Assembly (NCBI GenBank): GCA_963971425.1 | Contig: OZ020517.1 | Span: forward strand, 2,048,501 to 2,112,500 | Direction of reading: 5' to 3' | DNA: 64,000 bases | Origin: Bryoerythrophyllum caledonicum | Taxonomy: Eukaryota; Streptophyta; Bryopsida; Pottiales; Pottiaceae | In this document: positions 33,425-45,644 of the stretch, piece after piece | How the letters are laid out: the number at the start of each line of letters is the position of its first letter | Position numbering within the stretch: the stretch's first letter is position 1 | Position numbers and translations under genes: made by a program | Notes under the pieces: generated by a model | What the model was told of the DNA's origin: nothing | The model's database searches: none | Seen by the model: the letters and a program-made list of their open reading frames with translations, nothing else

Positions 33425-34540
33425 TTAAGTGTTGGTGGCCCTGGTGTAAATCTGCTGGTTGGCATGTGCGGCAACCAGTCTGATGGTACCCTTCGCCATC
33501 AATTCCTTGATGGCCTTCCTCGCCAAATACCCGGTAATCTGCGTATTCACACTCACTAATCAAACAAAAGTCTCGAAAAGTATATTATACCTCACCAAAG
33601 CTCTCAAGCAGTCACACAGTTTTTAGGAATGAGAAACGGAAATCAAAATAAAAAAAGTGGGAGCTATCCAAAAAATATATGTCCGCAGTTTTCAGCATCA
33701 ATTTATGCTCAAGAGAAATAAAAAATCCATTTGGAAGTTAGATTAGGGCATCCAACAACAGAGAAATTTAACCAAAATACTTACACGCAGACGGTCGGAC
33801 AACACAGACGGAGTCACCAACTTGAACATGGGCACCTCCGACAGCAACTTGTCATAAGTCGCCTGGTCGAACAGGACCATGTTGTTCACCTTCTCCTTTT
33901 GCTTTCCCTTGCTTTACTTCTGCAAACCTTAAAACCATACCAACATTCAAAAATCCGTCTCCCATACCAAAACAAAGCCCCGAAAACCAAACCACATTCA
34001 AATCCCATATTCCACCCAACCAAAAAAAATAAAAAAAAACAGACCCCAGGAACTCTAACCCTTAAACGTCAGGAGGTCACATTATTCTACATATATAGTG
34101 TCTTATTTCAACATGATAAGGTTCACATATTGAAACGACCTTCAAATGAAAGATGTTACTCGAACAATCTTCAATCCAAAGGAATATGTCTTGCTTGCAT
34201 TTTTTGTATTCTACAGAGTACAAAAGTGCCTGTATATTCAGTTCCCGACTAAAACCACATCCCAAACCCCGTCTTCCACTTCCACAAACCAAATCAAACC
34301 ACAGAACAGAGAAGACATTAACGAACTCGACTACTTGCCAAAACCCTAAAAACATTCAAACCCCGTCTCTCACACCAGACCAAACCCTAACGACATCCAA
34401 AACCCCGACTCCGACACCAGGCCAAACCACAGAAACAGAGAGGATCCGCCACACGAACTCACCTTCTTCTTCTGCTTGCCACCGCCGCCGCTCTTGGCGG
34501 GCTTGGTCGAAGCTGGCGGCAACGCGGACTTCTCCCGCGT
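33425..34540 (-). pseudogene. RPS25: Ribosomal protein eS25 gene, decayed copy
   Basis: Three exons on the minus strand match the cytosolic small-subunit protein eS25. Exon 1 (about 34540-34463) has the basic ASTKPAKSGGGGKQKKK tail before a GTGAGT donor. Exon 2 (33919-33785) reads [20 protein letters not shown] and [13 protein letters not shown]. Exon 3 (33538-33425) reads [20 protein letters not shown] and ends [10 protein letters not shown] with TAA. Where a start ATG is expected the sequence is ACG (34540), and exon 2 begins AAG TAA where the family has Lys-Trp. The splice sites are intact, so it arose by DNA duplication rather than retroposition. The introns carry C/A-rich, internally repetitive sequence. 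Confidence 0.85.
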
Positions 34541-34952
34541 TGCCGTCTGCGTCGGCGGACTGTGGGGCGCCCGAGCGTTGGCGGACAGTCGGGCGCCCCA
34601 GTTTTGGCAGACAGTCAGGCGAGATGGAGATAACCATATACCCACTATCGCCTTGTATACCGAGCCCCAAACTCGTCGTTCATCGTCATTCAGTATTCAA
34701 CTCCCAGGAGCCGGAAGTGCACATCGCAGTGGAGGTGGCGCCGTCGATTTTGGAGAGGAGAAATGGAAAATTGTTAGGCTTAGGAAGTGGAATATTCTTG
34801 TTTTTGTTTTCCTTCTTAATTGTCGCGACCTGGAAAGTGAGGGAAGGAACTGCCGTGAGCTCCAATCTGAGTCTTGACTTTAGCTTGTGTGAGGAAAGGG
34901 AATGTTAAGGACTGTTGAGAGGGAGTTCGTTCTTTGGATTACGGGGTTTCAC

Positions 34953-36186
34953 ATGTCGGCTGCGCATTTAGAAGCGAGCAGCGCTATGCTCTCGATACCT
35001 CCGAAACTCTCACCGTCTGAACAAGGGATTTATCAGAAGCTCGTTGATATTGCCGAAGAGCGCAAGAAGGCAGGGCAGCACCCTCGACCGATCGTGGTTA
35101 TCACGGACGTGGGGAAAGACTATGACGATCTGGCTGCATTGGTTTTTCTCACGGAACTTCATTGCATCGGGCTTTTGTTATACTACACGCCGTGGTGGCC
35201 AATCTGATGCCATCAGAGAGGAGAGCACACCTCGCCAAGGCCGCGCTTCACTCCCTGAATGTGCGAGATGTTCCAGTAGCACGCGGCACGCGAGGGTCGC
35301 CCGAGGATTATGAAGTATTTGACCACGAATTTGACAGAGCGGAGTTTAGCAGGGGTGAGTTTGAGGCGCTAGAGGATGGACAAGATCTTCTACTTCGGAT
35401 CTATCAAAACGCCAAGAAAAAAGGTGAGAAGTTGCACTTGCTTTGCTTGTCATCTCTGCAGGACATAGACGAATTCGCATCCAGGCACGAGCGTCTGGTC
35501 GCGGAATGGACAGCAGATGTTTACATGCAGGGTGAAAATCGTTTGTCAGAAAAGCACGAACTAGTGCCTGACGAGGATGCCGCCAACAACCGCTTCAATA
35601 TCGAAGCTGCTAAGCAATGGCATTCGTTCATACAAACACACAATATCCCAAGCCACACCTACACCAAGAGTGCTGTTTTTTTTGTGCCCCTTACCTCCGA
35701 AGTGTTCAAGGAGCTGGAGGCGACGGGCCACTCCATCGGTGCGTATCTACGGAGGGTTCAGGTTGAGCAGGATCTCGCATTTTACAAGCGGGCCTGCGAA
35801 AGTGACCCAACGAAGCGGTTTGCACCCTTATGGACCAGAAATGGTTCCTCGCCAACAAGACCAATTATCATGTGTCTGAAGGAGACAATCCTCCCACAGG
35901 CGAGGAAATCATCCCATATCTCACAAAGACCGTGCTCTACGATGTGCATGCGGCTTTGGGCATTGCTGGCGATGATGTTGGGAGTAAGTTGGGTATGTTC
36001 TTGGAGAGGAAGGATCAACCTACTGAAGCAGAGCCGAAATCGCAAGGCGAGGGGGCTATGGTGCATCATTATATGTATGACAATGGTTTGAGCCAAGCGG
36101 TTGCGGACGACATATCCCCGGCGATATCGTCTCTCCTTAAAGGTGCCCTTCTAAGAGGTTCACGTCAGTTGGCTCTTAGGATGTGA
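34953..36186 (+). pseudogene. Nucleoside hydrolase-like gene with two frameshifts
   Basis: The start MSAAHLEASSAML leads into PIVVITDVGKDYDDLAALVF (35083-35142), the Asp-rich metal and ribose-binding loop of inosine-uridine nucleoside hydrolases, which split nucleosides into base and ribose. HAVVANLMPSERRAHLAKAA and LNVRDVPVARGTRGS follow in another frame (from about 35165), then the frame changes again near 35828 for MDQKWFLANKTNYHVSEGDN and GEEIIPYLTKTVLYDVHAAL. No introns are needed. Either single-base indels disabled it or the assembly has errors here. It lies head to head with the eS25 copy about 400 bp away. Confidence 0.7.
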
Positions 36187-36289
36187 GCTACTCGATGGGG
36201 AGGGCTTTGTGCAACGAGGAGGGTTTGCTCTCATTTCGGGAGATTCGTTTACAAGAGTAAGTCTCTCCTGGCGCCACACTTGAAGGAGC

Positions 36290-36925
36290 TTCACACGCCA
36301 AAATCTTTGGGGAAGGAAAAATGTGAGATCTTTTGTGGGAAGGGCCTGGAGGCGCGAGATGAGGGGCGAAACGCTGCCTGTGAGGGCGTTGTCGTTGACG
36401 TAGAAGCTCTGGAGTCCCGTGAGCTTGTAGAGAGATGGCGGGATGGTGCCGGTGAGGCGGTTGTCTCCCAAGTATATGTACAATAGCTGGTGCCCGATGT
36501 TGCCTAATGTTGATGGAATCGCATTTGAGAATCTGCATCAGGGTTAGGGTTCGTTAGGGTTTCCCAATGAAGAAAAACGAGGCTAATATTGAGTGCCGTT
36601 TGTGCTATCTGTTTGTGATATCAACAAGCGTGTGAGGTTGAAATGTACGTCGACTTTGCATCTAGAGCTCGTGCTAAAACAACGAATGCTTGCTTGTGGA
36701 TTTTGGGGACTCACTTGTTTTCGCCGAGTTCTAGCCAAGTGAGGCTGGTGAGGCCGCCGAGAGAGGACGGAATCGAGCCCGTGAGCTGGCTCCTCCGCAC
36801 ACTGAGATACTGGAGGTGTTTGAGGCCACCGAGCGCTGCAGGTAGCAATCCCGAGAGCTGCTTCAGGCTTGCGAGGTTCAATCTCTGGAGGTACGTGAGT
36901 TTCGCCAAGGCCGGTGCAATTGTGC
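36290..36925 (-). pseudogene. Leucine-rich-repeat gene fragment
   Basis: Exon 36925-36715 follows a TTGCAG acceptor and reads LTYLQRLNLASLKQLSGLLP, GGLKHLQYLSVRRSQLTGSI and LTSLTWLELGENK. It joins in phase (GTGAGT donor, GATGCAG acceptor) to the exon from 36532: FSNAIPSTLGNIG, LYIYLGDNRLTGTIPPSLYK, LQSFYVNDNALTGSV. These are plant-type extracellular LRRs (LxxLxLxxNxLTGxIP). No signal peptide or earlier repeats are found to the right, and the frame loses the LRR pattern after about 36345, so both ends are missing. It may be part of an LRR receptor or a polygalacturonase-inhibitor-like protein. Confidence 0.75.
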
Positions 36926-36959
36926 CTGCAACATTGCGTTAGAGCTTGCTCAAATCTGA

Positions 36960-38799
36960 GTTTCTGGCTACATTTCTGTGGAAACCAGCTTCCGAGACTC
37001 AATTCCCAATACATGCGATTCCTGCTTTGTTGATATCATTTCTGTATTCTGAGTAGACACTGTTGTGTAGACGCAGCAGGGCTATGTCTGATTCATCACA
37101 TGAAAGTGTAGCCACTGTATGAAACATCACCTTCCCACCTTGCAAGTAGTAGTTGTCGTGTTGAATGTACCCATTTTGAAGATGAATTTATGCCTAATCT
37201 ATTACACTTGTAGATTCTCCCATGCTCCGACGGTCTACTTAGGCATCAAAAGATTATGGGCAACCAATAAGGGAAAGTGGTCCAAGATGGCCGTCAACAA
37301 AACAAAACATTGCATGTAGCAGTGTCTTTTCTTTTTGGCACCACCTGATTGGTCTAAGCCAATGAAACTTGCTCCCTCCAGGTCTAGTCCACTACTCTCT
37401 CATCCCTACACATCTCGAGATAACTAACCAAGAGATTGTTGATGCCATGTAGAGTTGTGCCAGTGACTATTTAGGGGTCGGTACAGGATGCATCTAGATC
37501 TGTTTTTTTGGCAGGATTTCAAGATCTGCGCCCTTTGTTTGTGGTGTTCTAACAACTAAGAAATATTCTGATAGGACGCTTCTCTGTGTGTAGTTTTTCT
37601 CTTCCATCTCTAAATTTCAAGCAGAAGGAATGAGCTTGGAGCATTTGGAGCGACTGGGACGAAAACTTGAGTGGGTTGCATATTCATCTTTGATTATTTT
37701 TGAAAATGCTAAATTTGTAAGTTTTGAGCTGCAATGAGACATCCTTCTTTTTTGAGTTCTCGTTATGAGGTTCATTCGTTAGGATGTAGATATAGAGTTA
37801 GCTTTGTCGGTTCTGACTTTGTCTCTTTTCTTGAAACAACAAGAACGATTTGTCACTGGACGATTTGGCCTCTGCTACACGTCACGAAGTAAGTTCTGTC
37901 CGATCTTTACTTTAGGCTGTCATTAGAATATTTTTTTCCACAATGGCTCTCTGCTGAGGACATGACTTCTCGTTTGTTTATTGAAGCATGTTGTAGTGTT
38001 ACCAGGAGCAATTCTGGTGTTTGTTGGCGATTTTAGTGTTCGTCTCTAATTTATTCAGCTGTATTAATATTTTATTGAGAATTGATGGAACTCTTTAAAG
38101 CAGACTGACCCTAAGTTTTTAAATGTCTCGAATTGTGCAGGGAAGCGACATCATATGAGTTCGGACAGAAAGAGACCCCCTCCTACTCACAACCTTGAAG
38201 GAGAGATTTTTGGAATTTGACAGGTTCTAGGGTCATGCCATCTCACGGCACTAGTTCTCCTGAAACCCTGTTCTGGCCCATAGTTCCGTGACCAGAGAGG
38301 CAAACTGGCAAGCCGAGGCATGGACGCAACCGGGATGGATACGTTGTGATCGGAGGGGTTCGGGCTGTGATTTGGTTGCTATTTTGTATGTTGCGGCTGC
38401 CTATGCAAGGTGCAAATTTCGGAGGTTGATTTATGCTTGATGTTTGTCAATGGATGTCGCATTTGTTATAAAATGTGGAGCTACTTTCGAGGTGTGGTGT
38501 TTGTTATGATGTATTGACGAGAGGCTTGTTTCAGAGGGAGTTGTAAGGCCGGATGGTTGGGGAGTATGAGATTGGAGAGAGCCGGGATGCTTGGAGGATG
38601 AGATATAAGATTGGCTCTGCAAGTGCATGCATTTGACAGACGGGTCGGTAAGGCGCGGATTACAGGTTTCCAAGCTCTGGCTTTGGCATTTCTGAATTGT
38701 GATCTTTGCGTGCTTAAATTCTATAAGATATAAGGGTTTGAGTCTGTGATTGTATTCAACCTTTTAGTCCGTTCTTGTTGTTGTGCAATTGGCTTATAG
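36960..38799. other. Stretch without recognised genes
   Basis: AT-rich with T-runs and some donor-like sites (for example CACGAAGTAAGT near 37888), which suggests intronic sequence of an unidentified gene, but no conserved exon was recognised. Confidence 0.35.
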
Positions 38800-39270
38800 C
38801 TAGGGCGTTATCTCCTTTGGCATATTGCAAAATTGACCTCCCGAGCCTCTTTTGCACATGCCAAAGACCTACTTTGGAAACAGTTGTAATGCATTACTTT
38901 CACGTGAAAGAGAAGCTTGCTCTTGAGGTTCCTGTGAAGAAGGTAAGCCTTTTTCCAAGTCGTACGTTATTTTGGCAACTTCGGCCTCCCCCTGTTTGTG
39001 TATAATGGATTTAAATAGTAATATGTTACGTTGTGTTTTGATTGCAATCTAGAAAGGCTTCCTTTGGCATTTCTCTTGATTTTATGCATTTGGCCTTAAG
39101 AGTAATACATTAGATCTTGTATTTTGTTTCCTTCGACATGTAAAGATATAGAGAGTCTTATCAGTTAGCAAGGGTGTTGTTAGAGGAATTGAAATCCCTG
39201 GAACAGTATATGAACCTCTGTCTTACGATTCCTGAGTCTGCCAAGATATTTAGGCTGTCTATACCTGGAA
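38800..39270 (+). other. Possible exons of an unidentified gene
   Basis: A frame ending MHYFHVKEKLALEVPVKK stops at a GTAAGC donor (38943). Another frame, LARVLLEELKSLEQYMNLCL then TIPESAKIFRL (39165-39265), looks coding. No family is recognised and their connection is a guess. Confidence 0.2.
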
Positions 39271-40475
39271 TTGCAATGTGCTTACTATATTCCAGGAGAC
39301 AAAGGCGGTCAGCGGCTAAATGCAAACATACTGAACATGGGAGAGCGTTATTTGTCATGAAACGATGGTTGGCTCCCGTTGCACTGGCGTTGGTCTACAC
39401 AGGACCTGAGTCCCATCAGTCTGGTTTCACCCGGGCGGGGTAACTCTAGCGTGGGATCAATGTTCCTAGGTGATCAGATCGCGAAACACGAGTGAAGGTC
39501 CTATTCTGGCCTAGGTCCTGATCAAGGGACTATTGTGTCATCTCATCCGCCCAATGTTCCACCATGCCAATGCTGGCATGCACATGCCCGTCATGGCTCG
39601 ATGTACCTTTGGCAACGTCCAACATGCATCCATGCATCCTGTATAGAGTATAGGGTTCAAGGAGTGGGATGTGGCGTTAGTAGGGTTTTGTTCGCCGTCG
39701 TTGCGAAAGCATACAATGTTTGAGACTTCTCTTCTCTACCCGTAAGGTTGGCCAAAAAGTAGAAATTGTGTGCCTTTGAGACGAGTTGGAAATTTTCAAA
39801 AGTCAGTACAACCGGTCACAGTTTCAAAATTTTTGATTCAATGTTTTAAATCTAGGGCTCGGGCTGCTTTCGTCACACTCTTGTACATGCGCACCACAAT
39901 TTATCCAACGTTTGAGGCATAGAATTCATTTTTCCTACATAGAGGTCTTCTATGTTAATCTTCTTCGGAATATTGAATATTTTCTATTTCTCATAAAGGT
40001 CACGGATAAACGACAAAGATTTTGCTATGTTACGATTTAGGATCCGGTTTTACGGGCTTTGCTTGTCAAGTCACATTCATTTCATTGCACCTTATTATTG
40101 TGCATTACACTCTCGTGTGCATGTGCATTGCATTGCCTATCCTCCGTGCTGCAATTATTCCAAACCGAACTCGATGTGTTTCAGGAATGATTGACAAAAG
40201 ATGGTTATATAGCAACATATCTATTTTGTGATTATTGCTGACTCAATGGGTACAATTGAGCCACCGCCAGCTAACTAATGCACTCGTACGCCAAAAGAGC
40301 GGCTGAATCTGTCGGCAGTTGTAGCATAGTCCAACAATAATCACATGGCCCCCTTTATAAATGCATTGCATCTCGTGTGTAGTACTTCCAAATGGTTCGT
40401 TAGTTCCAAATGTGAGTGCGCTTGTCGATTATTGACAAGGCCGTAGAGGTTTTTATCGAATTTCTGTGGAGATTT
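39271..40475. other. Stretch without recognised genes
   Basis: Short frames only. No repeat shared with the rest of the window was noticed until the LINE begins near 40476. Confidence 0.4.
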
Positions 40476-41890
40476 GTAGTGCTCATATAGAAAATCGCAC
40501 AAAAACCACAACACTACATAAAGTTAGAGCACATGTCAACATTGAAGGAAACAAACAAGCGATTAAACTAGCTAAATAAGGACTAAGTATATCCCATAGA
40601 AATGCCAAACACCCACATGATCATGCCCACGCCACTCCATACTACCTCCAAAGAGAAAGTTGGTCCACTATGGAAGACACCCCAGACAAAGGTCCCATTA
40701 GATTTTTGGATATATATCTCAAGAATCAAGAATTAATTAACAACTTCGATCTAATCTCAGAAAAATTCCCTAACATTGACAAATGGACCGGTAACAACGA
40801 CATTGATAATGAACTTTCTACAAACTTTTGGAAAAATCCAACAATTACAGACTCACAAAAACACGCCTAATCAAATTTCGTAATTGACAATATATGGGAA
40901 ATGCCCGCACACAACTTTTCTTTGGAATAAGACAATCTCCATTCAAAACATGTCCAATATGCACTTCCATAGACCCGGACACATGGCTACACGTACTTTC
41001 CAAATGCCAAAACCATCATATACCGTCTCTAATCGTCAAAAGGCACAACAAAGCGGTATGGAAAATCCGTAAACTAGTAATATCCTCCAATAAAATATGG
41101 TGCTTTATACTTATGAATGCCGGAACCTTTGATAACAAACCACAAGATAATACAATCTCTTCATGGCTACTTCCATGCAAATGTGGAACCCAAACATGTC
41201 ACTATAATGTCAAATTTAAACCAAACATACTAAGCATCAAATGACTACCATATAAAGACCCCCACCAAACTACATAAATACAAACCTCACTATCCGATTT
41301 ATTGAATTCAAATACTATAATGACAGATTTTCCTCAGAAACGATTGAAAACAAAATTAATAAATACCAACCACTTATTAATGACATTGCAGCCCTTGGAT
41401 GGAAAGTTGACCCCCTTATTGTCATTGCCGTTGGAGGTAGAGCCACTACCTTTATCCCCTCTATGAAAAGCCTCAAAAAAACATTCACTATTCCCTTTAA
41501 CCCAATTAAAAAGACATTCACAAAAACCAACACCATCGCTATTCAACATGTAATGTCCATACTTCTACACAAGCGAAAACTTGAAAATAACCAACCTCTC
41601 CCAGAAATACATGATAGTACCCCGTAAAACCTATCAAAAACACTCATCTAATATTTACTGATCACCTCTTGGAACTGAGCCCTGTGGCTCTGATTGGTCC
41701 TTTGTTCTCGGTTACTTGTAATTGGTTATTGGTTTCTAGTTCCCTGGTTACATAGTGTCTACCCTTGAGAGGGTGAAGTAGTTCCATACTACAAAAGCCT
41801 TCTCCGTTGGACATGGATTTAGTGGTGGAACAAACAAACACTTTACTCACTTTGGCCCCTCCACTTCGAGGACAGGAGCTCTTCAACTTC
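40476..41890 (+). mobile_element. 3' fragment of the RLE LINE with RNase H remnant (copy 2, longest)
   Basis: This copy starts further upstream than copy 1. At 40480-40590 it reads IENRTKTTTLHKVRAHVNIE and GNKQAIKLAK, the C-terminal signature of a type I RNase H (kvkaH.ni.GNe.AD.lAk). In the same frame it continues through ESWSTMEDTPDKGPIRFLD to a stop at 40868. The CCHC part (CPICTSIDPDTWLHVLSKC) is at 40950-41010, and the endonuclease part (IRFIEFKY, NKYQPLINDIAALGW, VGGRATTFIP) at 41290-41460. So the order is RNase H, CCHC, restriction-like endonuclease. It is 5' truncated, with stops near 40589 and 41240 and small indels. Confidence 0.7.
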
Positions 41891-41892
41891 TA

Positions 41893-42164
41893 GATGGACT
41901 CACCCTCATTTGCTTTTGAAATTATCTCTTCGAATAACACCCTATAAGACTATGCTCCAAAAATCCTCCATACCTTTCAAATTGCCAACAAGAACTCCCA
42001 AAATCCACCCGCCATCCTTGAGCAATGGATATGGCCATCATCATCATTTGGACATTTTGTTGAAATATTGTAAGTTTTTGCAATGCCAAAATGCCCACTA
42101 TAACATACTTCATTATAGTGAAAACCGAAAGTAGAACAAGAATACGTTCCCTTCTAGAATCCAT
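41893..42164 (-). pseudogene. PIF/Harbinger-like transposase N-terminal fragment (copy 3)
   Basis: Starts MDSRRERILVLLSVFTIMKY at 42164 and reaches GGFLEHSLIGCYSKR before a stop, then the LINE junction near 41893. Same element as 1196-1472. Confidence 0.4.
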
Positions 42165-42206
42165 GGTAAAAGAATAAGAGAGAGGAAAATTTCAAAGAAC
42201 TGATCC

Positions 42207-42689
42207 ATGATTCATGTAGTAAGAAATGATTGGAATCTATACAAATGGTACGGGGTTTGGCCTTTTGACTTGTCTTTGGGGCTTTACACCACAACCGGCC
42301 AAAGGCTTCAGTATGTATACTTTAATGTATATTTTAGCAAAAAATTTGGGCTCTTGCCATTGTTTGAGCCCTCGCCATTGTTTGGGCTGAAATTTTTGAC
42401 GGACGGTCGCTCAACTTGGCCAAGTGTGAAGCGGCCCTCAAGGAAGGTGGAGGCCTTGAGGTAAGCCCCTCCCATAACCAACAAAAACCCATAGCCAACG
42501 CCTATAAAATTGGGGTATGTCCAACCTTCTTTCATCCCATTACCACCAACTGAGCTCCAAATGGAGGTTTGCTACTAGACAAGACCCTTACTTTTGGTCG
42601 TTGGCTATGGGGGTTACCTACTGCTGGCCACCCACTAAACATGGCTGCAGAGTTTGAAAATTCATAACTAATTCGGTTTTCATCGAAAT
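42207..42689 (+). repeat. HET cassette leader fragment ending inside its MITE
   Basis: Matches cassette 1 from about 1515, with the TTGGCCAAG segment near 42415. The MITE starts at 42460 (after TTGA in place of TTAA) and stops at 42689, about 120 bp short of its right end, where RINT1/MAG2 coding sequence begins without a gap. Confidence 0.8.
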
Positions 42690-44659
42690 GGGTACAGAAT
42701 TGGGTACAGAAGCCTGAGCTTGTTTGTCAACTTGCGCACACCATGTGTCAAGGCTATGTGGATACAGTTGATGTGTTGCTGCAGCCGGTCATTAGTGATG
42801 CTGGTCTTACGGGCTACAACGCAAGAGAGGAGTGGGTTCTATGCTTCTCATTGATGGTTCAGAACTTCTTCAAATCCTCTGTGTTTCCTGGTTTAGCTGA
42901 GGATGTGGAAGAACGGTCTGAGGCTTCACGGCCAGCCACTTCTCTATGGTTGCACATCCTTGATCAAATCCTGGCATTTGACACGAAGATGAGATCTTTA
43001 CTAGTGCAGAATGCTGGCATTGTTCAGTTTCGATCCGGTAGCGATTCCATCATACAACATGGAATCATAGAGAAGTCGAAGAAAGGACTTGGAGTTGTCC
43101 ACCTGTTTGCCGAACGACCTCATTGGCTTGATGTGTGGGCTCACATCGAGTATGCAGATGCATGGGAGAAGCTGATGCTATCTTTAAATAGCGAAGATTC
43201 CTGGGTTGTGAAGAGAAGCAATCGAACAGTTCTTGAGAAGGGAATCCCTTCTGGTGCAACTGCGGTATTGGCAGCTATGTGGTCTGTCATTGATAGGTGT
43301 CGTACTCTCCCTGAAGTCAAGCTCCGACTGGCCTTCGTCAGAAAGGGAGCTGTTCCCATTGCTGACAAGTATCATGAGGAACTCCTCTGGAGATGCGACC
43401 ATGTTGGGGGCTTTGCGGGTCGCGCCGCAGATTTGGATGTTCGTAAAGTTGCACTATGTATAATCGCTGCTCGCCATTGCGAACACAAATTACAGGTACT
43501 ACCTTCAGATCTGAATGTGCTTTTTGAGTAAATATCTAGGATGGCTTCCATGTATAAATTTGGACTTGGTACAGTTTCGACCACACTGAAACCGGTGTCT
43601 CTTTCCCGTTTCATTCTTGAGAGACGCGATTCTGAAATTACATGACCCCTGCCAGGTTATGAGCTGCAATAACGGAGTCCCAAAATGGTTATATCTGCTC
43701 CTGTGGCAGGTTGGAATATCGAAAGTGCTGTATTAAACAACGTACCTGGTTTTGTTATGTGTTGCAGGAATGGTCAGAAGATTACTTTTTCCTGGAGCTT
43801 CGTTTGGAAGAGGTTTGCCAAAACATCGAAGACAATCTTGAGGTTGATGAAAACTCGAAAGACGTTGGGATTTCTGGTCTTGAGGGCACCATTTTTGACG
43901 ACGTCATCAACCTCTATGCCGGCTTCAGTAAAGAACAGATCACCAAGCTGCTCTCCTTCATTTCTGAGAAGTTTGAAAGGTGTTGCAAGAATTATACCAG
44001 CAGCCTGACATCTTGGCTTGTTGATAGATTCGATTCTGTTAATGGTAAGCCCTGCATTTCTATTTTCCGCCTCTTTCTTCTTCCTGTATCCTGGAAAGAA
44101 CACGCTATGTTTTGGGCTTGAGAGATGCAGACTGTTTGATATCACTCCCAACATGTTTAATTGGAAGTGATAAGTTCAGTCTGTAATGTGACCCCTTGAT
44201 GTCTCAGTGCATCTGCAACAAGGGTGGACGTGATATTTTATTAGATGAAGTGAGCTAGAGTATCGCATTTCACCTTTCAAAGCGGCTGCTAATGTGAACT
44301 CTCTGCGCTGCAGGCGCTTCCGAGAGCCACCCCTTCCACGAAAGTTCCACGAAACCAAGCAGCGTGTCCAGTACTTTGGTGGAGGCACTCTTCATGCTTC
44401 AGCAGGAGTTGAAGGTACTAAACGATTCCTTGCAGGACGACGATTTTACAGAATTTTGTTGGAACCTGATGATGAGGTTGGATGAGGTGTTTGTTACCGC
44501 GGTGCTCCCGTCGAGCGGACGATTCTCCAGAAGTGGGACGCAGCAGTTGATGGTCGATGCAACGGGCCTCTTCCAAGTCTTCCAGCCTTATTGTGTGCGC
44601 CCTGCAAGTATATTCAAGAGGTTGACAGCTGCGATCAAAGAGGCTCGTCGCATTGTAAA
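42690..44659 (+). pseudogene. MAG2: RINT1/MAG2-type vesicle-tethering gene, 5' truncated
   Basis: The C-terminal half of a RINT1/TIP20 family protein, a subunit of the NRZ/Dsl1 tethering complex for Golgi-to-ER vesicles (MAG2 in Arabidopsis). Exon 1 (42690-43495) begins at the repeat junction with WVQNWVQKPELV and contains EEWVLCFSLMVQNFFKSSVF. Exon 2 (43768-44044) reads EWSEDYFFLELRLEEVCQNI. Exon 3 (44314-44659) reads LVEALFMLQQELKVLNDSL and ends EARRIVK before a GTAAGT donor. In plants the protein ends soon after this motif, so only a tiny last exon may be missing. All three exons are open. The first half of the protein is absent, so it is a fragment even though the remainder looks intact. 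Confidence 0.8.
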
Positions 44660-45239
44660 GTAAGTTCCGCGTCGCGCTTTGTTTTTTGTCACAGTTTGTT
44701 GTATAGACTGAATGTATAGTACTTTCCCCAGCTACTGCCCACGTTATTTTCTCTGAAAAAATAGTGGTAATGCCTCCATCTGGAGTTGAAGGTGCATAGT
44801 TTGTGAATAATTGTGAGGATCCACTTGTATGCTTTCTCATAAAATGTCTGGTAACATGACATGGTAAGAGGTACCAAGCACATGTCCCATGACTTTGTAG
44901 TCTTGTTTATGGGTTTGAGATTTTATTTTTAAAGGTATGGGTGTACTCAACTCATTTGTCCAATTAACTATTAGAACTATTTCCTTAATTACATTTAATA
45001 TCTGACAATTGCATTAAGAAACACATCCTTTGCAAGATCCATGCTGATGTTGTGGTGTTGCCAGTTCATATGGAGAATATATTGGAAGCCACTCTCACAA
45101 GAAATTTGATCCTTGCTAATGAGTTATCAGATCTATTCAAGTAAGTGATTGGACCCATCTCTACAAAACTATTGGTACTTTTTCAACAAGTACTTAACTA
45201 ATACAACTATGTCCTTGATCATCCCCTGACTAATCTGTC

Positions 45240-45470
45240 TACTTAATGATTAGCCTAACAATCATTAATATGCTTCCATAATTCCAATATTCTTCTTTGG
45301 GGACATTTATACCTGTTAAGATGTCTTCCAAGTATTCTCCACAAATGCTCAATTGGATTTAGGTCAATTGGATTTAGGTCATGGGAGTGTGCTTCCCATC
45401 AAAGAGGATCAAAATTCCTTACCTACACCATCGGAATGTTCTTTTTACATTCTCTACAATTGTATTCCCT
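45240..45470 (-). pseudogene. Tc1/mariner-type transposase remnant (copy 2)
   Basis: Same minus-strand segment as at 7430-7640 (DLNPIE..W region near 45360). It is further disrupted by a 14-bp tandem duplication (CAATTGGATTTAGG, 45350-45378). Confidence 0.5.
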
Positions 45471-45644
45471 TTAAAAATCATAAATGTTGAATTGATATTA
45501 TTCCTCTTCACCATTCCATGAAATCTCTTAGTAAGAATTCTTCATATTGATGATGAATTTTCCCTTTAATCCTACGGAACACGCAAAAGCTTTGCAACGT
45601 CATTTATCATGATAACATCACCAAACAATATTTACATCTCTTAA

